The notes under the pieces: generated by a model
Database searches by the model: none
What the model saw: only the letters and a program-made list of their open reading frames with translations
What the model was told of the DNA's origin: nothing
Program-made: the position numbers and the translations under genes
Shown: positions 11,371 to 22,600 of the stretch, piece after piece
Layout of the letters: each line of letters opens with the position of its first letter
How positions within the stretch are numbered: position 1 is the stretch's first letter
Assembly (NCBI GenBank): GCA_001600455.1
Contig: BCKC01000010.1
Coordinates: forward strand, 812,144 to 876,143
Length of the DNA stretch: 64,000 bases
Source: Endocalyx cinctus
Taxonomy: Eukaryota; Ascomycota; Sordariomycetes; Amphisphaeriales; Apiosporaceae
Reading direction: 5' to 3'

Positions 11371-14300
11371 TTAAGAGGGCCTTGAATTGTACGGCAATCC
11401 GGTACCCTGATGCTGCTCTCTTCGGTGAATGTTGAATGGACGCGACAAAGACGACCAAAGCCCTGCCGATACATCCATCCAGAGACGTTGTAGAAGCCCC
11501 GACAAGACTCGTAGCTGCGCTAATAGGTCGTATAACAACCTCCACAGGTTTGGCCGGCTCCATCTTTTACGTTGAGACTCCCTCATCGAGGTTAACGGAA
11601 GTTTAATAAAGTCAACAATATTTCCGAGGTACGCGACGGCGGTATAAGTCACTATTGACAGGATGAAAATCGAACCAATGAACCATCCCCTGCCCATTGC
11701 TTGGAAAACCACGTTTTGCTCCGCTGGGATGGCAAATATACCCTAGAGTTGTAAATTGACCGAGTCAAGTTAGTTATCCGGATCTGTGCCACTTCCTTGA
11801 AGGGGACGGTTCGGTACTGACTGTTATTAGCCCTAAGGGCAGGTATGCGATAGTGAGATAAGTAAGGATTTGGATCGTTTTATTTTGGACAAGACCGATG
11901 CGGCTATCCCTGAGTGTAATTGACTCAGACAACTATTTTTTTTTTTTGTCAAGTCAGTGTCAAAATCTCTAGATCTGATAGTGAAAATTAGGATAAAGGA
12001 AACTCACCGTTTCCCTAAATCGTTCAGCTGAGCTAATTTGATTCCTCAAGCTGTCCTTCACTTGAGCTAATTCAACCACGCTGCTTTCGAACTGGGCCAC
12101 ATATTCTTGGCACATCCACTGAAGAGATGGGCTTCTGTCCTGAGATTGCTTAGAGGGTGTCAGCACTTCTCCCAACGAAGCTATAATGAAGTAATATGAC
12201 TGCTGACCTGGTTTATCTTCCCGATTAGCTCCCTCTGCGCATCCATAATAGTGCTGAGAGATGTCTCGAGGCTGTTTCGAAATTTGTACAAGCAGTCAAG
12301 GTCCCACAACACCAAGTGAAGTATCTGTGATGATGAATGGCTATTGTTCAAAATGTCGTCGTCTGGGAAAATAATGTCCTAAATTTTGCAATTAGGTACA
12401 CACCATACGGAAACAAAGAGGAACTTATTTAACGTACCGAGGAATCCGTAGCCTTACTAGACTTATTGGAAGTATTGTTATTGGAAGTATTGTTATTGGA
12501 AGTATTGTTATTGGAAGTATTGTTATTGGAAGTATTGTTATTGGAAGTATTGTTATTGGAAGTATTGCCGAGCTGAGAACGAATCACGGAGTCGAAAACC
12601 TCCATGGTCTCGCGATATTCGTCGCAGAGCCTCCCACAAAGCAGTCCGAGAGCGTGGAAGAACACCAAGCACCTAGCTGTTCGTGGCTGGTGCATGAAAA
12701 CTTGCCATACTTCACTGGATGATTCAGCTAGGTCTTTTAAACCCTCACGCTTTACTCTCTGAGTTTTATCCGAAGGCTCACCCCCGTAGTCGTTTTCAAA
12801 AATTATAGTGCATTTGCTGAAATTGCCGGAATCGTTAGTGGAAAGAACAACAGAGGATGCGACGTAATGTATGCAAGGCATATCCGACAATAGGCTTTCA
12901 GAGTCGTCATGTTTCAACCAAATTAGACCTCTCAAATCATGAGGGATTTTAATAGACTCGTCAGCGCTCTCTTCACGATACTCCATACTTTTATCCATTG
13001 ATTTCGTAGACGTCCAACTTCCAAGGGTAATGCTCATCATCCATGCTGCTCCATCCTGAGAGGATAATCGAGGAAGGCGTAAAATGTGGTTATTGAGACA
13101 AGTGGCTGCTTCGGGGTGTATCACAAATGCCAGTAGTTGAGCCAGCTGCCGAGTCAACTTCGTGGTGTTCCTTTAGTCTAATTAGAATCATCTGATAGGA
13201 TTAAACTTAAAAAAAAAAAAAGCAAAACATACAATATTCGATGCTGTACAGACTGGTCGACAAGCTGAGGAACTAATAGTCAGAAAAGTGTAGAATAAAC
13301 TGGGGGGAAAGTCCTCACGCTATCAAATAGTGTTTCAACCATTGATTCTTTTCCATTAATGGATTTGATGCGAGCCTTGACCCGTGTTCTTTTTTCATAT
13401 CTCTCTCTTACAATGTTACTATCATCGTAATAGTAGTGGATGTCTACCTTGTTCCCCGACAGGAAACCCGAATGTTGTTGGAATGCTAGAATATCCAATA
13501 TTTTGATAGACTTCGATACCTCATTGATGGCGGTGATTAAGGCGCCTCGATGGTATCCATCCGTGCTTGGAAAGGGCAGTAAATATTGTGCCAAAGAAGT
13601 GGGAATGAATGCGCCGTCTATGTATGGGTGACGAAAGAGATGAGGCGTGTCGTCAAGGGAATTAATGAAACTATCTGGGTGGTATTGCCGAGGCGGGCGA
13701 AAAGAAGCCCAATCAATAGGACAAGGATCTTTCCTTTCCACTTTATTGATAACACTTCCACACTCACTTTTTATCGAATTTCTATCCAAGCTGTCTGAAA
13801 TGCTTATCGCATGATTGGGGGTTTGTTCGTAGAAGCTGGCCGCAATGTGACTGTCTTGTAGTCTTGTTCTTGGAATCAACTTTGGTTTAACTGGTATGCA
13901 GTGGTGGATATCGAGTAGCGTAGAACCATGGACTGCAGTCGCTTCTGATCGCAGCCAGCCCGAACGTAACTTTGTTGGCGAACGCTCCCAGCAGGAAATT
14001 AGCGTGGCCTCGGAATTGAGAAACTGTTGAACTTTCTCTTTGTACATAATTACCTCCTCGTCTCTCGTTGTGGTATCTGCTATGCCGCTGATTGTCTCGG
14101 GTTGACTAGAGTCCAATTTGAAAGTGAGAAGATTGAGGCGGCTATTATGGCACAAGGCGTATATCTCCCAAGGACCATTGGTCTCTTGTGAACTACCTCC
14201 ATGTCTTCTTGATATTAAAATACCTGGATTTAGGTATTCTGTGAATCTCCGTTGCCTTATGCTACGTATTGAAACAGACGTCACTGTCTCAATTGTATCT

Positions 14301-16837
14301 TGCAACTTCTCCATAGCTAGCTCTTGTGCTATAAATGACAGACGATCGATCATTTCGTCTTCGACGGAATAGGGAAGATTGGAGGTGGCTCTTGCAGCAC
14401 AAGTTATCATGGCTGTTTGGCTGAGATTGTAAACCTTTATCCACGTACTTCCAACTCCCCTGGACAGCCGAATGATATTTTTCTCGGCTAGTTTTAATAG
14501 AGAGCCATAGTGATACCACTGGAGGAGAGTGACCTTCCGCTTGTCGGTCGTAGTTAAGCTGTGGTTGTCGGAGGGGATGGGAGAATATTTCAAGTTTTCC
14601 TGTTCGAAATGGAGAAGGCGGCTTGTAGCCTCCCATTCGACGACGTTTGGAAACAATTTCACGATATACCAGATAGTTATCGTGATGTAATAGAAATCAG
14701 ATTCATCTGTTACGGAATAAGGTATCAATAATGTATCAAGTTGTAGCGACGGACGGGTTTCAGATTCTTGTCGCACTTGAACTTGTACTCCGGCGTTCTT
14801 CCGAGCCATTAAAATCAAGAGAAACTCAACAAGAAAAGAGAAAATATTTTCAACGGCATTTTTAATGCGACTACACTGGCTTGCAGCAATGCTGACCATT
14901 TCAGATCTTTCATAATTGTCGTAGTCGTCAAAGTTGTGGAAATTGGGACTCGAACCGCTCGGTGTGCGCTCAATTTCTTTATCCTTCCGTGTGCTGTTAC
15001 ATAGGCGAGACAGGAAACGATACATTTTCACGAGAAATCTGACTTTCCAACTAATTAAAGTGAGTCAGTTTTATTACTATTTAAAGGTCGTAATTTGCCA
15101 CTAGAGGAGTATATATACTTACAATAATGATCTCAGATTGAGTGTAGGATGTAAAAAGGAATTACTTATAAGTAATTTCATATTTTCGGCACCGTAAATT
15201 GCGGGAACAAGATCGATCTGTAGGATCTTTTCAAGACACTGTAACAAAAGATGTCAGTAAGTGTTATTCTAGGATAAGAGTGATTTTTTTTTAGAAAAAA
15301 AAAAAAAAAAACTGAGTTATCGCTGCCAGGAGTCTCTTGGAGAAGTTTTGTTGGATCGAAGTAAATTTACAGCAACTCGGAAGAGAAAATAAATAAAATA
15401 AATGTTACTTACCCGAGCCATGAGGCTAACCTCGGGGAAAACAGAATTATAGTCAGTGTGTATATCGCGCCACCTGAGAATAGTCCCCCACATTACGCCA
15501 GTTGCTTGAGAGTTGGTCTCAAGAATTCGGTCATGACGAACAGCCTCAACCCCTACATCCTCGTGCATCTCTTCTGAAGAAGGAATTTTCGGACTATTTG
15601 ATACCGAGATCATATTCTCTAAGTCCATCAAACGTATAGCTGCGATGAATGTTTCACTTCTCATTTGTGCACTACCGTGTTTCGTTGAAACTGGGTGAAG
15701 TTTGACCTTGGCCCTGTAGACTGATGAGGCTGGGTCTGTATCTCTTATCGCTGTATCCTCGGACGAAGAAGTGAGAGTTGAAAGGGTAGGAGACGTAGTT
15801 TTTCGTATGGATTGATGTTGTCCGTGTAAATTTTGATCGCTGCTAGATTGTTCTAGATCTAGAGGAATAAGAGAATTTCCGTCTTCACCCAGTTGATAAA
15901 GTCGAAATTCAAGTCCAATCTCTGGAAGCCCATCTGTGACACGGAGACACTTTGTGGAATCTTCATACTCCACATTGCTCGTGTTTTCCGCTTCTACTGG
16001 CATAGTCATCTGCTCATGACCGAACATGCTTGCTAGCCACTGAAGATGGATTGCACCCCCAATCTCGAGAACAACTTGGCCATTCTTAGGCCAAAGATGA
16101 TATACACCCTGTTCATTTTTCTGAGGCGGCCATCGTTGCTCGAGCCGCATAACTTGATAATAAACGTCGTTTTTGACGTATGAAAACCTTGTACAGGTAC
16201 CGATATCTGTTTCTGATTCATCCCTTACATCGGTAGGATCGTTATATAACAGGGTGTATGTGTTTGACGGCCAGCGATAATTGAAACATCCACGCTCAAT
16301 CATTTTTCCCAAACGAAAACTGGATCCATCGGGAGACGTGAGCTTTCGTGGACCTTCTTCGGGGGATGTGCGCTTGCTTGATAGCTCATAAGGTGCCTGA
16401 TCTCTGGCGAACCTAAGGCCAAACGTAGCTGATCCTCCAAGTTCCGACTGTGCTCGAGAAAGGCTTGAGTAAAGTGAACTAGAGAAACCACCTCGAGCAA
16501 ATATTAGGCCGTATTTCTTGGATTGCGCGGAGAGATGGAGAAGTTCTCCTCCACTGTTGCAAGATCCGGCAAATCCATCTGCGCCGAATTCGAAAGAGAC
16601 GGCAGGCAAGTGGCTAAACTGGTTGTAGCTGATATAGGACGATCCTGTTATTGTTAAAGAGAGAGGTTTAGTGCCGTATTACATATTACTTCGGGTATTG
16701 GGAAATATCTTACCATGGTTATTGTGGCTAAGCCAACGGAAGAGTTTTGTCTTGTTGTTTTCTTCCTCTTGCTCTTGTTCTAAGACCTTATCAACATCCT
16801 CGTTAGGGGATAGCTGGAAATCCAATAATCCCGCCAT
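11371..16837 (-). CDS. Large multi-exon protein of unknown function, C-terminal membrane segment
   Basis: Nine exons keep one frame: 16714-16837, 15413-16644, 15123-15238, 13319-15050, 13233-13264, 12438-13170, 12208-12378, 12008-12139 and 11371-11742. The total is about 1547 residues. The ATG at 16837 opens an acidic N-terminus. I do not recognise the family. Visible features are a Gly- and Phe-rich segment near residue 50-110, long mixed alpha/beta stretches, a seven-copy NTSNN repeat at about 1280-1315, helical probably coiled-coil segments (exons 7-8), and one strong hydrophobic helix at about 1443-1467 followed by a basic tail. This tail-end layout (coiled coil, then membrane helix) resembles fungal CorA-like proteins, but no GMN motif is present, so that assignment is not made. 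All nine introns have GT-AG ends and fit by phase. The 32-nt exon 5 and the end of exon 9 are the least certain parts. Confidence 0.65.
12463..12567 (-). repeat. 15-bp coding minisatellite, seven perfect copies
   Basis: Seven identical tandem copies of TTATTGGAAGTATTG (plus strand) lie inside exon 6 of the large gene. On the coding strand each copy encodes NTSNN, and the unit length keeps the frame, so copy number can change without breaking the protein. NNT/NTS words form potential N-glycosylation sequons if this part faces the secretory lumen. Perfect identity suggests recent expansion or correction. Confidence 0.95.
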
Positions 16838-17103
16838 GGGAGCCAAATTGCCACTTGTTGTTTGAATACAATAATAATGAAACGGGGAGGAGTTCGATAG
16901 ATTCGATTTCCTTACATATAAAGGCTAGAATTTCAGTACAAGGGAGGAACATGTTGAGTGATTTCTGCTCTTCTACGCCATATTAATAAAATTATATTCC
17001 TTCGTAACATATTGATACTGGCATTGAACTCGCAGCCTATCTACATCGGAGATCTGCAACAGCCAGCGCTCTCATTGATTGTCAGGTCGCATAACTGTAA
17101 CAA
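16838..17103. promoter_or_regulatory. Upstream region of the large gene
   Basis: A short intergenic stretch between the start of the large minus-strand gene and the broken ORF to its right. It presumably contains that gene's promoter. No defined motif could be assigned. Confidence 0.35.
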
Positions 17104-17590
17104 TTACCTTTTTCGAAGTCGGTTGCGGTATTGCATGCATGAACCATTTTGGAGTAAAAAGATGACGTGCGTCGGCCGATTGCCAACCTCCCAATCAAAT
17201 TGCTGTAAAGTCACTCATGTCTCTCCGAACATGCCGACTCGACCAAGAGAAGTTTCGCATCTCATGTCACCTTCTGTAATAGCTATATAATACCTAACCT
17301 CCTTTCTGTGAAAGAGCCTCAATATTTCCCATTTCGAACGTTTGAGACTGGCTGAAAACCTCACCGACTGCGGAGAAGGACTGCTCACGATATCACCGGT
17401 TGATACATCGGTAATTAGATTTCCTACTCCATTGGCTGGATTAATCATGAAGGTCACCGGTAGTAGATTGAAGTCATATGAAATTGTGTCTAAATTACAC
17501 CTTCCTAATAATCTTACCGGGAATGCGTTATTATGCGTAATATCAAGGTACAAATTGAAAAGTCTTGAGGAGTACGGAGCATCGCTTCTT
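17104..17590 (-). pseudogene. Uncharacterised ORF broken by one in-frame TGA
   Basis: Reading leftward from about 17590 gives an open frame of about 120 codons, a TGA at 17215-17217, and then the same frame continues open for 36 more codons to a TAA at 17104-17106. A CGA-to-TGA change would explain the break. The upstream end has no good ATG, so a 5' exon may be missing. I do not recognise the protein. It may be a decayed gene or a chance frame. Confidence 0.3.
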
Positions 17591-18330
17591 TAAGAATATA
17601 GTTATTGACAACGGAATTTTTCCGCACCATGCATGATCGCAGAATTTAACCCTTGTTGGGTTGGGGGCTAAGTGCCAGGCTGAGCCATTAGCGATAAATA
17701 TCGCTGACTGTAGGGACACAGCAACCTCTTCACTGCTTCATGAAACTTGACGACCAAAGTTTACTTGAATAGAGCATGTAAGTGAACTAAGGATTACTTC
17801 GCAGTGAGAATATGTTGTAGTCGAAGTCATGTAATTTCAGATTATCTTTTTGTATGGTAAGAATAGGCAACCCATCATCAACGTTCAACGCTGTAAGAAA
17901 ACTGAAACATTTACATCTTATTCACTGTACCTGCTTTAATACAACCTGTCTGGCTCCAACCAATCTGCTTATCAATGCTTACTTGGACGCCTAGCTTTTA
18001 GGCGTAGGTAGGACTTTACACTCCCACCCCACGCCAAGCCCCCATGCCCTCGTGCGAGTCCTACACGTATGGAGCTTATAGGCCCCCATGGAGGCACTAA
18101 AAACTTCTTTTCTCTTAATATAACTTTACTTGCTAATATACTATTTCTTTCCTTCTTTCCTTTTTCAAAAAAAAAAAAAAACATCTCGTGGGAAATTTCT
18201 ATTTTTTCCGTGGAAGCTCCCATGGGAGTAATTTTTTTTCCCCAATAGGAAGGCGATGGGGCCCTATTGTAAAAACCTATGCGTACACATAGACCAACGC
18301 CTGGTGGTGGGTGCTGACGTCGATACCGGA
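17591..18330. other. Intergenic region
   Basis: No gene is supported. A GC-rich patch at about 17990-18090 lies beside an A/T homopolymer stretch (18165-18182). The part next to 18331 may contain the decayed 3' end of the old-yellow-enzyme pseudogene. Confidence 0.4.
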
Positions 18331-18990
18331 CTATATTGCGCTCTCAGCTAAGCCCCCTGTCTTGACGCTCTCAACTGCCGGTATAAGCATTCGAATGCCC
18401 ACGGCCTTCTTCATCTCCTTCGAAAAGCCAACCCGATACGCTCCCCTGGCCTCGATGACGATGGCTGATTTAGGATGGATGCCGCCGGAGCTGACATCGA
18501 CGGGATGGGCGCCACGGTTCGCCAGAAGCATAACTAGCCGGCTCGACCGCTCCAGGGTCTCGAATTTGGGGCACTCGGCCTTCATGGACAAGTCGTCACT
18601 GAATTCGAACCAGTCTATGGGGATAGTGCGCACGAGCAGGAACATGGAATCGAGGATGGCGTCCCGCCGTAGTTGTTTTCAGATCTCCAATAGAAATCGA
18701 GCCCTGTTATCGCGGCGCTGACCCGGTCGGCCTTCAGCTTTTTGACATCCTCCAAACTCAAGGCCCGGGTGGTCATATTGACGTCTTATTGAAAGGGCAT
18801 GGGGGACGGGGTAAAAATATCGCCGGGTCAGCCTCCGGCTCTCTCGACAGCTAGGGCGAGACGACGCTGGCCTTGCGTCTAGCATAGGTCAGCTGGAAGG
18901 CAAGTCCCTGAAACTGGTCGTGGGCAAAGTCGAATATGCGCGTCGGTATCTCCATCTGCCGGTCTTCGCATAGGCACGGGTCCTGCGGGA
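18331..18990 (-). pseudogene. Decayed NADH:flavin oxidoreductase (old yellow enzyme family)
   Basis: Minus-strand pieces in family order spell an OYE barrel. First comes DRQME...RIFDFAHDQ with QLTYARRKAS (about 18870-18985; the family has QLAHAGRKAS here). Next is NRARFLLEI (about 18682-18708), then MFLLVRTIPIDWFEF and DVSSGGIHPK (18450-18645), then GFSKEMKKAVG (to about 18385). The frame is cut by TAG at 18851-18853 (family Trp position), TGA at 18679-18681, a frameshift between the first two pieces and a final TAG at 18331. The conserved AGRK and HPK regions are altered and the FMN-binding C-terminus is not recognisable. The enzyme would have reduced activated double bonds using FMN. It lies 0.7 kb from the DIM-2-like gene and is not functional as read. 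Confidence 0.75.
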
Positions 18991-19688
18991 TGATATTGAT
19001 GCACTGACATGACATGTGTAAGTTAGTCGACCCTCTTTTTTACGCTGCCTAAAAAGAAGAAATATTACGATCGTGCAACCATATAATGATCTCATAGGCG
19101 CTTCGCAGGATGACTACCACTTTCAATGCCAATACCGAATAATTACGGATAGCAGAAAGTAGAATATTCAATTAGATGAAGCCGTTGAAAAATGTGTAAG
19201 GAAATATTCATTCAAGGTTTACTGTGACAGACTTAACAATCAAGAGAAGAACATCCATCAGGGGTATGCGTATCTATATGTCCGTCGATAGTAAGATAAT
19301 AAGTATAATGGCTATTTATATTGAGCTAGAGAGATATACATGGTATATACGACAGCTAAGATGACTTTAAGCTAAGTGTCTAAGTACTGATAATAATAAT
19401 AATAAGCATGACGGTGGGAAAATGGGTATCCTATGCGGCTAAGATGCAGTAACGATTAAAACAGTTCCCCCCCCAGTCCTCTCAAAACCACTCCATATCT
19501 AATGCATTTGATTCGTCTAATGATGAGTATTTTCCATTATCTACCTCCTTTTTTCATTTAAATGGTCCAATTGTTTATCAATCAGAATATTCTGGAGGAT
19601 TTTGATGATCTGATTGAACTGATATTCTTTTATGTCAAGCATCTGATATTATTTTCGATGAAGGTGTAAAGCGAAGAAGAAAAAAAAA
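18991..19688. other. Intergenic region downstream of the methyltransferase gene
   Basis: An AT-rich stretch that should contain the 3' UTR and end signals of the minus-strand methyltransferase gene. A run of C (about 19468-19475) and short AAT repeats are seen. No gene was recognised. Confidence 0.4.
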
Positions 19689-22600
19689 TTACCATATGAC
19701 GTCGTCGAGCTCGTCAAGCTCGTCGCGATCCAACGTTAATCTCAACTTCTTTTTAGTCAAGGTTTTCCTGGAAGAGCTCGAGTCCGCGGATCTTTTACGG
19801 CCTTCTGGGTGTACTTTCGTAGCAGGGGTGAGGGGAAGTGATGCGCGCGGACGGGATGCAGTCACTTGAATAGGGTCTTCGGAAGAAGCGAGTCGGACGT
19901 CCGCCCTATTTTCGCGGAGACGACGGTGATCGTCGTCGTGATCGTCGATAGACATCGTAAGCGGATCGTCCTCTTCCTCGTCGCGGATGGTAGTAGGTCG
20001 GTGAAGGGAAGACCCTAGACTCTCGTCCGTCAAGCTTCCTAACCAAGCCTCGCGAATCGCGAGGCCCAGGGCGAGGGCGACCTGTCTCGCAACGCTGTTT
20101 CCAATTATTTTATACTGGTTGCTCGGTCCCCCCAGGATCACCTCGTTGTCGCGGAAGCCCTGGGCGCGACGCGCCTCCAAGACCGAGATCGGACGTTGCT
20201 GCTGCCAGTGCAACGCCCGACCGACGCGGCCGTCGGTTGGTTGGCACTTCGTCGTGATCGCGCCGAAAACTTTGTGCGGATATACTCGCCCCCAAGCCTG
20301 GGACTTTTCGCTCAAGCGGAATTGGCCTACGGGGAATATACGATCGCGTTCCGCTTTGGTTATCACGGGATCTATGTTGCCTTTTCCGTAGTAGGCCGTG
20401 CTGAAATTCATCCCCCACGGTCGTGTGGGTATGGCGCGTATTTGCTTCTGTAGCGAGGTTGTCACCTGGATCGAGAGTCGATGATCCGGGTAGCCGACGC
20501 AGTAGTCTACTTTACTGTCTTGAATGTCCGGTAAGTCCCGTGTGGCCTCCAGTGAGGTCACGAATTTGAATGGCGTGGGACCCGTTTCGGCCTCGTAGAA
20601 TGGCAGCCCGCACGACGTTCGCCCAAGCTTCTTTGGACGAGATTCAGGGGGATCTGAATGCGACGGCTTCGGAGCTTTGGGTACTCGAAGTCCAGGTGCC
20701 GCGAATGAAAGGAAGACTCGACTTCGGGATTGTGGAGTTCCAAACGACCAAGGGCAGAGGAGCATGCTCTGAACCTGATAACCTAGGCCAACAAGAACAC
20801 ATACAAGCTGCGAAAAGACGCAGGTGTCGCATCTATCTTCTGGGCTGACTATCTGGGCAACATTTTCGAGGACCCCGTATAGCGGGCGGTATAAGTCGAT
20901 GAAGGATGCGAAGGAAGCTACAAGAGAACGGTTTTTATGCTGTCTAGGTGTCGATTGATCGCTGGTTAATTTTGAAAAGCCAGGGCAAGGTGAGCCACCC
21001 GATATGAACTGAACGTCTCCAGGATGGGGAACGTCTTTGTCTCCGCGTAAGGCTTTGAATAGAAGGTCGTCGATAGAGCCTAAAAGTGGGGTGCAGCTGT
21101 TGCGTTTAGTATTTGCCATATATGTATGCATGGCTTCCTTTGATATGTCGTTTGCCCAGAGCATCTTAACTGCATTTCCATCCTCAATACCACGGCCAAA
21201 GTTACCGCCTCCACAGAATAGGTCTAAACCACGAAGTTTCTCATTATGCGATGTTCGCGATGGCAGAAAACCCTGTCGAAGTGGGCTCAGATCAGTCTTC
21301 TCCAGAGGTACATACATAATCCGATCATCTGCTTTCGACTCTTGATGTGTGATGAAGAAAGCATCGCCGGTTCCATCGTGATCGTACGGTGCCGGGATGA
21401 CTTCATCCTGCCGGAATGCCCTGACAAGACAACGGCGGTTAATTGTATCCACTGGTAGCTCGATAAATTTCCGTGACCAAATCAGTTCGTTTGGGGGCGA
21501 CCTTGAGGCGAATTTATCAACATTTCTTCTACGTTGAAGTACACGTAGTCGAACTTGAGTCGATTTAGGCATCTCTAAAAACGATTCGATTACACACGGT
21601 TCAAGAGACTCCGGCGTCATCTCAACCAGAACAGCATCACCGATGGTGTAGTCCTCTCCGCCATCTTGCATCGTGCTTTCCCAGCCACAAGTCAGATGCT
21701 GCGACTGGAGGGTTATCCATCGGCTTTCGCTAGATATATAAGTTTGGCGGACGAAGAACTCGGCAGAAGTATCGGGGAGACCAAACCATTCGACTTGGTG
21801 TTTGCCAAGTACCTGACTCGCTCGTACCTTCGATGTAGCACTGTGGCAGGTACAATTACTGGAAAGAAATAGCTCATTTTTCCACGGATATTTCATTTTC
21901 CGACAAGCTGTATCGATCGATTGGTACATCCAAATAACGTCAAAAGCGAGTTCACGGCGGGAAGACCTATGCACTTTTTGGACAAGCCCGAACCATATAT
22001 ACTCGCCTTTGTGATGTTCCGAGTACTCTCGCTTCCACTTAGTGTCTGTCTCGTCGCTGTCTGGTGGTGTCGAGATGACATCTCCGGGCTGTATTGACTT
22101 CACAATATCATCATGTCGTAAGTTATTTCGCTCGGTCGAATTTACATGTTTGGCTGAAAGTCGCTGGGAGGTCCTGACGAAAGCTTTCTGCTCTTTGGAA
22201 ACGCTCGTAGAAGGTTTTACGGGGTGGAGAAACTTTCCAAAGCCCATGTGAGAGAACAAGTCATAAACGTAAGGAGTAACTATTGTTTTTGGTATTGGGT
22301 CTTCCTTACGGGATTTCGTGCAAGAATTTTCGACGACCAAATTCTCAGTATCTCTCAGGTTTAGATTAGGCTTATATAGATCGAAGTACTTGACTTCTTT
22401 CCATAATTGATGTGACATAGGTTTAGTGATTACACCACAAGCCTCCTTCCAAATGTAGTCAATATTCGCGACGAGGGCACATCGGAAATCTGGACTTCGA
22501 TTCTTGTCATACCATTGATTGAATACAGTAGAACCTGAATGCATCTGTCGAAGCCAACTGCCAAATCTTGACCTAAAGCTATCCAGAGATACCGGATATC

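Noticed and set aside
12463..12567. Seven 15-bp direct repeats as a CRISPR-like array
   Set aside because: There are no spacers, the units are contiguous and in-frame inside an exon, and the genome is eukaryotic.
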